54,158 bases of DNA from Symsagittifera roscoffensis (taxonomy: Eukaryota; Xenacoelomorpha; Acoela; Convolutidae). The stretch is from positions 50,046,952 through 50,101,109 of the forward strand of contig NC_087065.1 of assembly GCF_963678635.1 (NCBI RefSeq), written 5' to 3'. The translations under genes and the position numbers were made by a program. Numbering within the stretch: position 1 is the first letter of the stretch; every line of letters begins with the position of its first letter. Of this stretch, positions 33,101 to 45,096 are shown in pieces. The notes beneath the pieces are model-generated. The model saw nothing but the letters and a program-made list of their open reading frames with translations. It had not been told where the DNA came from and searched no databases.

Positions 33101-33457
33101 ATTGTTTCTTTAAGTTATAATCGAATAGTGTATTTCAATCCGTGTTTTAATCTTCAGAGCAGTTCTCAGTGCAACACTGAGCGAGGAGTGGTTAAAGGGT
33201 TAGGCACTTGTATCAGCGACGGATACGACTCCAAGTGCTTCAAGCAGTGTCGCTGGAACAGTCAGTGCACCTTGTCTGGTCAGAAGTGCCTGGAACACCA
33301 GGGACACTACGTCTGCAAGTGTCCCGAGGGACTGTTCAAACATCCCGACGGATCCTGCAACAGCGATCCGACTGTACTTGGTGATGCAGAGTCCTTCGCT
33401 GGACCTCAATTGGCCATGCTTCTTGGCATTTGTAGTGTAGTGAAACTTATTCTGTAG
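30144..33457 (+). CDS. secreted EGF-like cysteine-rich protein, 201 aa, three exons
   Basis: Exons 30144-30230, 32716-32934 and 33158-33457, all phase 0, with donors gtaaga and gtataa and good TTTTCTGCTCAG and TTTTAATCTTCAG acceptors. Residues 1-21 form a signal peptide (hydrophobic core VLPIVIMVLCIYL, likely cleavage after SEA). Exon 2 (residues 30-102) holds ten cysteines in an EGF/EB-like pattern including GKCECDEGYFAVDDVC and GRCMCYYGYTRLTDNTC. Exon 3 (103-201) has a second cysteine-rich module with CLEHQGHYVCKCPEGLF. The C-terminus (GPQLAMLLGICSVVKLIL) is hydrophobic and could be a GPI-anchor signal or a short membrane tail, though its lysine is unusual for GPI. The protein is probably extracellular or at the cell surface. 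I cannot assign an orthologue. Intron 1 is 2.5 kb and holds repeat debris. Confidence 0.8.
30231..32715 (+). other. intron 1 of the EGF-like gene
   Basis: 2.5 kb, A+T-rich, bounded by gtaaga and tctgctcag. A stretch near 32145-32175 (TTTGCAAAACTCAGCATCG) resembles the right hairpin region of the hairpin-bounded family. No exon or transposase seen. Confidence 0.4.
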
Positions 33458-33636
33458 TGTGTTTTAAAGACTATCAAAGATCATAGATAAAAGAGTTTGA
33501 CATGACAAAATTAAAGACGTGCTAGTTGAAATGCGAAGGATTTAAATTTAAATCAAATTTTGTCTGAACCGTGTTTGATAGATCCATCCGCTCATGCTAA
33601 ATATTAATCTTGCAAGCTGCAGTTGCACTATCGCGA

Positions 33637-33642
33637 AATAAA
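33637..33642 (+). terminator. polyadenylation signal of the EGF-like gene
   Basis: AATAAA 180 bases after the stop codon at 33455-33457, the first good signal downstream. Assigned from position only. Confidence 0.55.
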
Positions 33643-34029
33643 AAAGTCTTTGCTTGGACTTGAAAAAGTTTCAAATGAAGCGTGGTAGAAATTTTAGGTT
33701 TTAAAAATGTTTTTAAAAGTTTGACACGCCATTTATTTTGAATGTAACTGCTGATTGAAGGCAACTAATTAGTCTCAGAACGGTTTTTAAATTGAGCAAT
33801 CATTTTCTTAAAAACATTTAAAGGGTAATGAAATTTAAGAGCAGTTTTTGTGACTGAACTTTTTTGTGAAAGAAAAGTCACATTTGCGACAAATAAGGGG
33901 GAATGGTTGAAGACGCACCCGCCCTTTAAACTACTATCACCAGCCGCAACAACTAAATTACCCAAATCTTCCATAGCTTGAAAGTTTATTTCCCTTGACT
34001 AAAATGGTTTAATAAATTAACAAATGTTA

Positions 34030-34035
34030 TTTATT
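34030..34035 (-). terminator. possible polyadenylation signal of the zinc-knuckle gene
   Basis: On the minus strand AATAAA occurs about 82 bases after the stop. Another overlaps the stop region at 34120-34125 but is too early to be useful. Confidence 0.4.
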
Positions 34036-34116
34036 ATTAACTCAAACCATTATTTTTGATGCGTGAAACATATTCATTGATGCAATTGGTGTAATTCATG
34101 TAAATAATTAATTGAA

Positions 34117-35319
34117 TCATTTATTTTGGGTCGATTTTTTGAACCAAGATTTGATCAGCTTTAGTCTCAGTTTATGCAACTTTTTCTCTGGCTGGTCATG
34201 AGACGTTGCCGTCTTTGTATCTCCATTTGTCTGATTTAGTTCATCTGCCAATTGACCATTCGTAATATCGGACGGTTCATTGTGATGTTCCAAATCGAAG
34301 TGAAGTTTCTCTTCGAACTCTTTCTCGTATTGTTTTATAGAATTCTCTAGAATTTTAAACATGTCTAGCGGATTCGTATCTGCATCACTCGAACAAACTC
34401 CGAGACCGCTGTCGTTATCCGTTTCGGCACCTGATAATGCTGGTCGCCACGGAACCGAACCCCCACATTCACCGTTCACATCAATGCGAACGCGTTTTGG
34501 TTTTGGTCGTTTAAATCGAGATGGCAACGACATGGTCGACGGAGTTTCGTTGTCGGAAATTGGACTCAAATCTTGTCGGAATTTAAGCGGAGTTTGAAGA
34601 AGCGATGACGCAGGCAAGCTTGCACCAAGGAAATTAGCACCTTGAGTTGTTGATTTACTCGGAGAATCGTAATCTGATTCTTCGATACTAGCCGAATCCA
34701 AATTCTTTTTCAAAAATAATGGAGATTCAACGTATGATAAATGGGAGGGAAAAGGAATGCTCCATTTTTTGTGATTGGGAGAGCTGTTACGATGACAGTT
34801 TAAACTCAAATGACCTTTTAGGCCACAAAGCCGACACCTTGTAATCTTTGAGTCATTCGATTCAACGCTTATGTCTTTCTGAATACTGAAGCAGCCGGAA
34901 GAGTTTCGGTCTGCTGAACCTCGACTACTGAAGCTTCTTCGGAACATCTTTTTGGACTCCTCGCTATCCGAGAAATAGTTGGACGGTTCTCGGCAACTCA
35001 AGTCATTGAATCTTGAAATCTTATCGCATTTTAAAATTGTATGTCCTTTCAAACCGCAGTTGAGACATTTCAAGTTTTTGCTCGCGTTTTTGTTAGTTTC
35101 GAGATCTTGATGGGTTTCGGTTTGTTGATTCTTATTCTGAAGTCGTCTCTCCGTGAAACCTGTGGGTGTTGCGATGTGCCCAATTCTTCTAGAAAGTTCC
35201 GATGCCCTAATCGATCCAAGAGTTCGGTAATTGGACCATAATGGACTCCTTTCTCTGGCGTAAAAGTAACGAGGAGTATTGTTTTTGTCTTCATAACACG
35301 AATTCAAGTCTACACTCAT
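34117..35319 (-). CDS. intronless gene with two CCHC zinc knuckles, 400 aa
   Basis: A single open frame of 400 codons on the minus strand, ATG at 35319 and TGA at 34117-34119, in context gttaaacATGA. Two retroviral-type zinc knuckles of the form CX2CX4HX4C are visible: CLNCGLKGHTILKC at residues 85-98 and CRLCGLKGHLSLNC at 162-175. They share the GLKGH core, so one probably arose by duplication. Such knuckles bind single-stranded RNA or DNA. The rest is Ser-rich and polar, with a basic KRPKPKRVRID stretch, an SGAETDNDSGLG acidic stretch and a C-terminal helical, basic end (KLRLKLIKSWFKKS). It lacks protease, reverse transcriptase or integrase motifs, so it does not look like a Gag-Pol remnant. 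It is convergent with the EGF-like gene, about 660 bases apart. It may be an RNA-binding regulator or a domesticated or retroposed gene; I do not recognise the family. Confidence 0.75.
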   Translation of the reverse strand: MSVDLNSCYEDKNNTPRYFYARERSPLWSNYRTLGSIRASELSRRIGHIATPTGFTERRLQNKNQQTETHQDLETNKNASKNLKCLNCGLKGHTILKCDKISRFNDLSCREPSNYFSDSEESKKMFRRSFSSRGSADRNSSGCFSIQKDISVESNDSKITRCRLCGLKGHLSLNCHRNSSPNHKKWSIPFPSHLSYVESPLFLKKNLDSASIEESDYDSPSKSTTQGANFLGASLPASSLLQTPLKFRQDLSPISDNETPSTMSLPSRFKRPKPKRVRIDVNGECGGSVPWRPALSGAETDNDSGLGVCSSDADTNPLDMFKILENSIKQYEKEFEEKLHFDLEHHNEPSDITNGQLADELNQTNGDTKTATSHDQPEKKLHKLRLKLIKSWFKKSTQNK

Positions 35320-35599
35320 GTTTAACTTCGTTAGATCGATGTTTTTCAGAAAGGTATAATTAATAACTATTTGAATTTTTGTGTATTATAATTTGTGATT
35401 CCGAGCCGCCTTTTGTTTTGGGAGATGAACGAACTTCAGCTTAACATGGTTCAAGTATAAGAGACGAGAAATAATCAAAATGAGCTTGAGCCATTGACTT
35501 TAATGATAAACTTGACGCTCTTCAATCTCTAATGCGAATATGTTTCTGAAACATAAACAATTTTTACACCAGCCAAAAAAAAACAACTAAAGAAAAAAA

Positions 35600-35930
35600 T
35601 TCATGAAGTTCTTAACCAGGGATACAACAGAGGTTCTCCGAAAAGTGCTGAAGGGAAACAGGCCTATTAGCATGTGTGTCGATTGGCATGCCCATGTAGA
35701 AGCATATAGTTTGAAGACTCGCTATTTCAAATTGTGTTTAATCAAATTTGTAATTATTATCAGCGTACGCTTTGCCGAATTTTTATTAAGCGAAAGTGAA
35801 ACTTTTGTTTCCTTAACAAATCAAATGGTTTTCGAAATTATTTGAAATTGTAGACGAATTTGCTTTTCATCTGAATGCACACTCAGCTAAAAACAAATAT
35901 CGCATGCTAATAGGCACACATGCTAATCGG
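35600..35930. repeat. imperfect inverted repeat
   Basis: CCTATTAGCATGTGTGTCGA (35660-35679) and the following TTGGCATGCC are matched in inverted orientation near 35893-35922 (GCATGCTAATAGGCACACAT…). The loop is about 200 bases. This could be a degraded MITE. No coding content. Confidence 0.45.
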
Positions 35931-38490
35931 TACACTTCCGTGCTTAAGAGCTCATATTTTGGTCAGCTCTGTTCCGTTTTAAAAATCTGACGTTAAAGTG
36001 AGCTTCAGAAATGAGTGTATTTGTCCACGTCGCAAAAATTTCTGATCTATTCTTTGTCGGCAGGGGCAATCACTATTCTAGTCTTCTTCGAATTAAATTA
36101 AGAATTCTCGATTGTGTTACTTGAAAAATGACTGGATATGAAAACATTTGATAGAGCTCTTTATCATACCCCATGCACAGCAGTATCACTCTACTTCAGA
36201 TATGGGTAAAAAATTGAATATTGAATTAAGAAATTGAAACTGGAGCAAGTTATTTCAAAGACTGGTGGTAACAGACTTTTTGACACTGCTACTCCAACGG
36301 AATCAATGCGAACACGCCAGTCTGTTGGCAAGCAAGAAGCCGCCTATATTGACTTGTTGAAAAGTCTTTTATCCGAAAATCATTTAGCATAAAAACACAG
36401 AAAACCGTTGTGCTTGAGCATTAAATTGGATATAAATCGGCTAAAGCAGAAACAGTGACAAGTAAAAGGCAAAACTTTGACAGGCAAATAAGAAAATTTG
36501 GCTTTCCCTACGCAGCAAATCCAGACGAACTTGGCTCCAAGAAATTGCATAATACTGAAAAACTAATTTTTTTCTAAGCATATATTTCCAAAACAGTTGC
36601 ACTTGAAAAAATTAGGAGGCTGAATGAAAAACATGGGTGATCGGCTGACTATGTCCTAACGTTGCTGGAAAAAAAAGAAATAAGTTTTATGGATATTGGA
36701 CTGCTCAAAATTTTCAAAATTACCTTTTCGGAGCTCTGTTTAAGGATGAAACACGAGGCCTTGCCAGAATTTTATCAAGTAGGGAAACACAAAAATATCC
36801 CTAAATAAGGTTAGCTCGGTAAAACTGAAGATCTGCCGGATCATTTTATGGGATTCGTTAGGTTATCCATTCAGTGGGCGGAACTAAATCCGGGTCTTTT
36901 AAAGCTAGTCATCAAAAACTTACCAAAAAAATTCAATACTGCAGGCTTAGCCTGGTGTGGAAACCAACGACCCACGTCAAGGAAGCTGGTGCATAAAGTA
37001 CTGTTAGCAGTTTTCGGAAAAATATTTCAAAATCTGTGTGCCTATCCGTTTCTGTACTCAAACCTTTGATAATCTCGAACGGATGCATGTAGTTTTTGCT
37101 CTAGACGAGTTCGAGACAAACGCGAAATTTGATGAAACGATCTCATCAAATTGGAAAAATGCTTCGACAAGTGATAGAAGTCCATAAAAATGGTAAATAA
37201 ATTTTTACTAATCTTTGTAGATTGACAAAACGTTTTTTCAAATTTGTTTTTAATTATCGAACAGACAAAATTTACGATGACACCTAAATGGCGAAAAACA
37301 ATTAGCCAATGAAGCGTAAAAGACAAATATGCTTTGTCGGAATCCAATTAATTTTTGAAAGAATCGACGTTACGATGAACAAAGAGTCCTTAGCTCACAG
37401 AAGAGGCTCCCTGGACTTGATACACTTGAACTTTTTTCAAATTCTTACGGAGGTAAAATTATATGATTCCGTCTGTTTTTAACTTGTCTATCTTATACTC
37501 CTCAGAAATGTATCCCAGAACTTTCTTACACCAAAGTATTTTGGTAGTTTATAATATTTTTTCACAAGTATGAACTATGAAGTAACTCACTTCTAAGGAG
37601 GCGCTATTTTTGATGTCATGGGTACTCTCATGATAAAGGACCGAATAATGGAAAACTTTAAAACAATTAGAATCGTTAAAGATTCCTGTTAGCTTAAGTT
37701 TTTTTGCGCAAAACCGATATCATTCTTAACAGAAAACTAGTTATAGCAGCTCTGCAGCCATGTTTTGCTGTACAATTTGTGCAGATATAAAATAATTTTT
37801 TTTTTCAGTTTTTTTTTCTAATATGGGTTTTTGTTTTTTCCAAATCGGTTTTTTTTTTTCTTCCAATACCCAACTTTGATTTACAATAGTTGAATAGTTG
37901 CTCACTTTTTTATCGGTCAATATAAATTTTCATGGCCTGGATTTTTTCACCTTGTTTGAGATTTTCTCGCTTTGTTTGAGACTTTTGAATATTCCTTTTT
38001 AATTGGTTGAAAATTTGTTTTCAATATTCGATCCCTTCATCACGAGCGACGCGACCTTTGATGTCGGCACGAAAAAGACAGACACTTTTTCTTTGGCTTT
38101 GTTTTTCAGATAAACCTAATAAAAGCAAGCTAACAAAAATCAGTCTCTAATTTTATCACCAATGAGTTGCCGCTATTTTGCGAATAGAGATCAGACAAGA
38201 ATTTGAAAACAGTAGTCTGGTTTGTTTATTACTCACCATTACTTTTGTAAGCCGACTTCAAAGATAAAATTTATGAAATCATTAAGCTTGAAAATTTCCA
38301 TTGACTAAATAGGTTGGTTAAGGTCAACAAATAGATTAGGACTTTGTAAGAAGTGATCAAAGTTTTTTCTTGTTTTTAGATGAGCTGAAATATTAAAGTG
38401 CACTTTGCACAAAAACTATTATATGCCTGAAATTTTTCAATGAATTTTGTGATTTAAAAAGGTGTTACACAAACATGGCAATGTGTGTGA
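35930..38490. other. no gene recognised
   Basis: A+T-rich DNA. An open stretch of about 40 codons near 36260-36390 (FDTATPTESMRTRQSVGKQE) and one at 36848-37069 look somewhat protein-like but have no recognisable family, splice context or continuation. Possibly remains of a mobile element. Confidence 0.35.
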
Positions 38491-38509
38491 TAAAAAAACC
38501 CTACAACCA

Positions 38510-38940
38510 GCGTTATGTACACATACGATATACGAAAAATTATACGAGAAAAACCTTATACGATAAAAGATAATACGATTATATCAGAGATCAGATTGAT
38601 TTATACGATAAATTAGACAATCATACGAAACGACAATTGGCGACTCTTTGTTTTGTGAGACAAATATTTTTTCATTGAGTACTGCAGGATGATCGATATT
38701 AGGAACGGCTCAACTCCAACATTTAAAAACATCTGAGAGCAATCAGAGACTTTCGAGCAAAAATTATAATCGAACATCAAAAAAATCTAAAAACTTTTCA
38801 GCGATTGCTATAACTGAGCAAAAATTAAACGATTATATGTTTTTTCTACAAAAGCCGAAGTATACGATTATGCGTTATACAATACTCGGATAACACGATT
38901 ATAAGTTATACAATTTTTTCATTATACGTCAATACACTGC
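38510..38940. repeat. degenerate TATACGAT-rich tract
   Basis: Variants of ATACGA recur more than ten times (for example TACGATATACGA, TTATACGATAAAA, ATACGATTATGCG, ATTATACG) on the + strand, with irregular spacing. It looks like a decayed short-unit satellite. Confidence 0.5.
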
Positions 38941-40134
38941 CTACGACACTAATTTATTAGCCATTAAAAAACTAATTATTTGGTTTTTCTGACCGCTTTT
39001 CCACCACGGGCCCATTTCTTAAGATTTCGTTAATTTATTCCAAAAGTTTTTTAAAATAGAAAGTGGCAGCATTACGCAATTGCAGACACGTTTTGCCTTG
39101 TGTTTGTCACAGCGCAATACTGTCACTTCCGTAATTGCAGAGTTCCGTAATTCAAAAATTACGCTGTAGAATTCTTTTTTAAGGTACAAAAAAACAAGCA
39201 GATGTAGAGATGAGGTAGAAAATAAATTTTCACTGTTATCATTTAATAGTTAGTTATGGCGCCCATAAAAGATTACCACTACAGAATACTTTTTGTAATT
39301 GACATTTTTCGATCTTACCTCATGGATTGGTCTGAATTAATTTTTAAAAATTTATATTAAACATTCCAAACCTTAACTACCCGTACTAAAGTCTGTGACT
39401 CTTGGCACACCTGTTCTTGCTTACTACTTTTCTAAAAAGGAATCAGATGTGACCAAAAAAGTAGCACAAATGGGCAGGGGTGAAATAACTTCAGATCCGG
39501 ATAGATCAACTAATCAAATGACCAAGTCTGGTTGGAATGTGAGATCTGACTAACCAGTGATGAAATCTGACTAGAACATTGTTCACGTTCACTCTCACAT
39601 ACATTTAAGGAACATGCGTTCCGCATGCAAATACAAAATACAATTGCGCCCTGGAATAAAATAAGCAGACATGAGTAGAAAAGCTCTTTTTTATACACAA
39701 TTAAATGTTTTCATTAACTCTGACCAAAAGTTAAATTATGTTTTAAAACTTTATTCTGAAACCTACTGTATGTGTAATTTTTTTTTTAATTTCTTGCTTA
39801 AATCGCAACTTTTTATTTTGATTTTTTTGGTAGATGCATCAAGAGATTCAGGTATTGATTAAAAGCATCTTTCGATTGTTTACTTATCCTCCAGATACTT
39901 GGATGCGGAGCACTACAAAAGGCTTCGTAGTTCGGTCGATATCGCTCGTTGCAATATTTTAATGATTCCCTACCTTTTATAAATTACAATTGAAAAACGA
40001 AGTAAATTGTGTTAAGTGAGTGAAATGTTTTAAGGGGCAAAATTATGGCATGGTAAAAAATTTATTGTTTTGATGTTTTTGTTGCTAAAATGAATCAGTT
40101 AAAAAGAGTGGAGCCCGCATCAAATTTCAAGCGT

Positions 40135-41075
40135 TAAGTATCGATTATATTTCAATGTTGGTACCATCTATTTAATTTTGAGTAACAATCGGTTATAATC
40201 AATTTATAACCTATTAAATCTCTCTTTGAAATCAAATTTTAACCAATTAAAATACTTTTTAATCGATTATAGTCAATTTTTTATCCGTCTATTTTTCGAT
40301 ACAATTATAATCAAGTATATTCGATTATAAACCATTATTTATTTTCCAATTTCTAATTCATGATTTTTGCACAAAAATCCATTATAATCAATTACGACTG
40401 ATTATAATCAATTTTGTTTGCCCATTTTGTCTTCGAAGTTACATTTTATTTGCTCCTCATACTTAATGCGTTTTGTAGACGTTGTTTTCTAGGAAAAGAA
40501 AAAACTGTTTTTAAAACTTTCAAATCAATTTAAATTTATGAGGTATTTTTTCTTTTCTTCCCCATTAGAGTTATTTTATGATGCACATTTTAAGCATTTT
40601 TAACCTCAAAAACACCAGCAAAAAAATTTGGCTTCGAGATTGATTCGGAAGAAATATTCTTCACCTACCGCTGGAATCTTTCAACTAGAATGAGAGAATC
40701 TCTATGAAAACTTTTGTTTATTATTAAAACTTTGTAATCAGATGAACCAAAGTGGGACAAGAAACCTTTCTTTTAGAGGTTTCCCTATTGACACAAATTT
40801 AATAACCCATAAGATATAATTCGAATATTGTTTTGGTTGACATATTTTTGGCAAAAGAAGAGATTTTAATCAATTATAGTAGATTATAAATGCTTTTAAG
40901 GGTTTTTGTCTGAACTATAATCAATTATAATCGATAATGAGACATTTTAATGTCCTCAAAATTATCACGATTATAATGTTTTATAAATCCTTCTAACTTC
41001 TAATTTTGTAATTTAAATCACTTAGAATTGAGATTTGTCAAAAAATCATCATAAAAATCAGTTATAATCGATTAC
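40135..41075. repeat. degenerate ATTATAATCAATTATAATC tract
   Basis: Near-palindromic TTATAATCAATTATAATC variants recur in two blocks, 40140-40420 and 40865-41075, with gaps between. Possibly decayed short tandem repeats. The TAATCAATTA core could be a homeodomain-type site, but I have no evidence of that. Confidence 0.5.
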
Positions 41076-41117
41076 TTACGCCTACAATTGGATGCGAGAG
41101 GAAATTGTTTAGAATAA

Positions 41118-41480
41118 CAAGACTGCTCGTATATCAGGGCAAAACCTTGAATGTTCCGACTGCCACTGAATCCATATCGAATCCATATCGAAAACCAAGT
41201 GTGAAAATTGAAAATGCGAAATTAAAACGATCGACTAACTTAATTCAATTTGGGACTGTTTTATTGTGCGGGATAATTTGTCACGCTTAAACAGTTCACA
41301 TTTTAACTTCATCAGTATGACTAATATTTTCAAAGCTTATTCCAAAAACATAGTCCACAACATAGTGCAGAGCATGGCCAAATTGGCATTTTCAAACTCT
41401 CAAAGCTTTGCAAAAAATTGATTGGAGATCAAAAATCTTTTTAAATTCGATTTCCGAAAATCGATAATTTTAGGGGGCAG
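41118..41480 (-). repeat. repeat related to the intronic tandem family, copy D
   Basis: Starts CAAGACTGCTCGTATATCAG, then GGGCAAAACCTTGAATGTTC, the inverse complement of the terminal hairpin end of the intron repeats at 23023, 24219, 25003 and 25781. The interior matches 48012-48390 (AGAGCATGGCCAA, TTGTGCGGGAT against TTGTGCGAGAT) but not the intron copies. Confidence 0.55.
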
Positions 41481-42556
41481 AAAAAATGTTTATTTTTGAA
41501 AGCTATGTTTTTAATCGACAAATATTGACTAGACAAAAACAACCACCCCAAGCATAAGTTTTCGGCTCTCTTCGAAAGTCGATCCAAAGAATACAACTCA
41601 TTGTATAATAGTGCGGAGTCAATAACCATTATGTTTTGAAACTCAAAGCCATGATCAACGAATAATGATCAAAGCCCAGAGATCACGAGTGAGGATCACA
41701 GCCAAAAGTGCTATCCCAGCCACGCAATTTTTTACCCGAAATGTCACATTGGATGGGCTGTAGTATTGTGAATACTACACGGATACAAGGCTATCGCCTT
41801 AACTGTTCACTTGAACACGGCTCAATTCTAATTTATCAAAATGTGTCCCTGAAACTAAAACAACTATTTAATATACCAGAAATTGACTGAATAGCTCTTA
41901 TTTAGACTATAAAGTCTTGTTTTCAAAATTGATTATTTTATGAAAAGTCTATCATTTTTTCTCATTTTTCCAAGCTCGTTTTCTAAAAAAGAGGGGTGAA
42001 TACTTATACGTCACATCTGAATCTAACATTGAACAGAAATGATTTAATATTTTTTATTAGTCTTGTCGGCTACCCAAGATTTCATTTTTGCTTTGATACA
42101 GCAGAGATGAACGGGAAACTGACTGCACCTGTACTTCCTTGAACTCATAAAACTATACAATTTGAACCGAATAGAACTGAAGGCTGCGGTTTTGATAAAA
42201 ACTGACTAATGAATAAAAGACATTTGGTTCAAAATATCGAACAAAACTTAGTTGAAAATTCTTTCATGATGATGGAAGAATAAAAGAGCAGGTGAAGCCT
42301 GAGTACTCTGATTGACAGAACAGCCGCTGGTTTATACTTGCGAGCAAAAATACTGGCCTGAAACCTTCAGTGCAACTTTTTGCGCTGACAACAGCATTTA
42401 GTTTTAGTGAAAAGAGATTCTTTAACATTTGCTTTTTTTGATATGAATACAAACTTACCTTTCTTCCTATTTTGAAAATGTCTTCTCAAAAAAAATTAGT
42501 GTTCCGAGTTTTTCTTTAGCTTTATTATGTTTTAAATCGAGATATTTTAAGGCCAA

Positions 42557-43403
42557 AACAAAATTGGCAATCACCCCAGCAACCAGTGGAAGAGAGTACA
42601 CTACGGACCACTCAACCTACGGATACTCAGACGGCTCTCCAGTAGAATGGCAATCGGTATCATGCCACAGATTTCACTCGAGTAATCAACTTCAACACCT
42701 AGTAAAAATAAAAAATTCAAATGTATTGTAAGCTTTGTTAAACCACTATCCAAAAATTTATATTTCTCTAAACGGTTAGATTCATTTGACTGAAATACAA
42801 ACCCATGCACCTATATGTTCAACGTCATCATCTTATGCTCATTTTCTAACTCTTCTTTCTACTATGACTTTTTTCAAAAAAATTGACGATCTTAGGTGAG
42901 ACTTTTAATTCAGGCTAACTTACTAGGCGATCTACCAGCAATGTACTCTTAGTAGGACTGGTGCGACAGCAGTAGAGAAGTACTTCTTACGAACTCATTT
43001 TCCCAACACAATCGGAATAGCTTTTTAATTCAAAATACAAGTGTTAAAATTAGAATTGGTGACTAACTTAGTCAGTTAATTTTGAACCTCAAAAAGCTCC
43101 TAGACAATAAGTGTCTTTCTTTAGAAATAGAATTCAATTTTCTTCTTGACAACAATTCCTAGTCGGGTTTGGGCGAAAAAAAACTCCTACACTAACCTTC
43201 ACCCATGAACAATATTCCTCCATCGCGATGATAAATTAGACAGCTTTTTGACCAACATTAGCTCATGAAGTATAAAAAATGACTACTTTTGCAAAATTAT
43301 GCAAAGTTTTTGAACGAAGGGCTCTCTACCTTAATCTGCTAGTAGGCTACACCCTTTTGTCTACTTTTTCACTCACTCGACTATAAACGTGCAACAATCT
43401 CAC
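42557..43403. repeat. 847-bp tandem duplication, unit 1
   Basis: Repeated head to tail in 43404-44248. Shared landmarks include CACCCCAGCAACCAGTGGAA, TTCACTCGAGTAATCAAC, TAGGCGATCTACCAGCA, GACAACAATTCCTAGT and CTCAATCGACTATAAA-type ends. Divergence is moderate, so the duplication is not recent. The minus strand contains an exon-like segment with a stop in unit 1. Confidence 0.85.
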
Positions 43404-44248
43404 AACAAAACTGGCGATCACCCCAGCAACCAGTGGAAGAGAGTACACCACGGACCACTCAACCAAAGGATACTCAAACGACTCTCCAGTAGAAGGGCAT
43501 CCGGCATCATCCCACAGATTTCACTCGAGTAATCAACCTCAACACCTAGAAAAAAAATATAATTTAAATGTACCGTAGGCTTTTGAACCCCCTCCAAAAA
43601 TTTATATTTCTCTAAACTGTTAGATTCAATCGACTGAAATACAAACCTATGTTCCTAAAAGTTCAACGTCATTATCTTAGGCTCGTTTTCTAACTCTTCT
43701 TTCTACTATGACTTTTGTCAAAAAAATTGACGAAATTAGGTGAGAATTTTAATTTAGGCTAACTTACTAGGCGATCTACCAGCATTGTACTCTTAGTAGG
43801 ACTGGTGCGACAGCAGTAGAGAATTACTGCTTACGAGCTCATTTTCCCAACACACTCGGAATAGCCTTTGTATACAAAAAAAAAGTGTTTATATCAGAAT
43901 TGGTGAATAACATAGTCAGTTAATTTTGAACCTCAAAAAGCTCCGAGACAATGGGCGTCTTTCTTTAGAAACAGAATTTAATTTTCTTCTTGACAACAAT
44001 TCCTAGTAGGGTTTAGGCGAAAAAAAAACTACTTTACTAACATTCACCCACGAACAAAACTCCTCCATAGCGATGATAAATTAGACAGCTTTCTGACCAA
44101 AATTAGCTCATGAAATTTAAACAAGGACTACTTTTGCAATAATATACAAATTTCCTGAAGGAAAATTTCTCTACCTTAGTCTGCTAGTAGGCTAGACGCT
44201 TTTTATCTGCTTTTCCACTCAATCGACTATAAACATGCCATGATCTCA
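43404..44248. repeat. 847-bp tandem duplication, unit 2
   Basis: Second unit, same orientation. Its minus strand has a good acceptor (TTTTTTTTCTAG, exon would start at 43545). The segment that follows includes, in one frame, EYPLVEWSVVYSLPLVAGVI continuing hydrophobic as ASFVVRLL, a possible membrane span ending at a stop near 43325. Confidence 0.85.
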
Positions 44249-45096
44249 GAATGAACCCAATATTATCAAACAACTCCGCTAATTTTTGTTCATCCAAAGT
44301 GCTCAAAATCTTATTCAATATCTTCAATCCTTTTCCTAAACGGAGTTAAGTGGCCCTATTTACAATCTAAGAGTACCTAAAATTGCAAAACAAATTTTTT
44401 TTCTCCATCATCTATAAATCCAACCTTTCCATGTTGCTATTCGTCCGAACCTTTCTTCACTTGTTGAGGCTTATCCTCAACTTTCATCAAACTATTACAA
44501 ATCAACCCACCTCAATTAACTTAAATTTAAATCATTCATCATTCATCAGTTAGGTCAAGCATAACCGCAGCCTAAGTTGGTCGAAAAGGCAACAAGAGTC
44601 ATTTAAAATCTCATCATAAATAAGGCAAAATTTTGATAAACTGTTTTAAAAAATCAACAGACAAAAATGAACCAACATTTTTTCTACGAAAAATTCACTC
44701 ATCCGAGTGACAAATTACAAATGTTTTATAATTGTTTGTCACAAATTGAGAAAGAAAAGTTAAATTTGTCCTTAAGTCAGGGTAACAAAGAAAAGTTTTC
44801 TCTTCAGTTCAAGGTCATTTTCCGATTGTGATTTTGAATCTGGTCTGGTCAACTTTGCCCACAAAATTTCACATGAGAACCATATTTTTAAAATAATTTT
44901 TGATTGATTTGAGATTTAAAGCATATACAGGAAAAATTGGTTGTGCAACTTCCAAAAAGAACGCAAATACTGCAACCTAAGTTCCGTGAAAACGCAACTG
45001 TAATCGCACAAAATCTCAACATGAATAGCGCAAAAAATTCAGAGAAGTTTTCAAAATGAAGTTCAAAAATTGTTTAAAAATTGTAAAAATATTTTC
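44249..45096. other. no feature recognised
   Basis: A+T-rich DNA between the 847-bp duplication and the mosaic duplication. I see no gene or element. Confidence 0.4.

Noticed and set aside
34117-35319. Zinc-knuckle gene as a retroviral or LTR-element Gag
   Set aside because: No LTRs, protease, reverse transcriptase or integrase nearby; left only as a possible domestication.
36848-37069. 73-codon + strand frame that looks mildly protein-like
   Set aside because: No family, no neighbouring exons and many stops around it.
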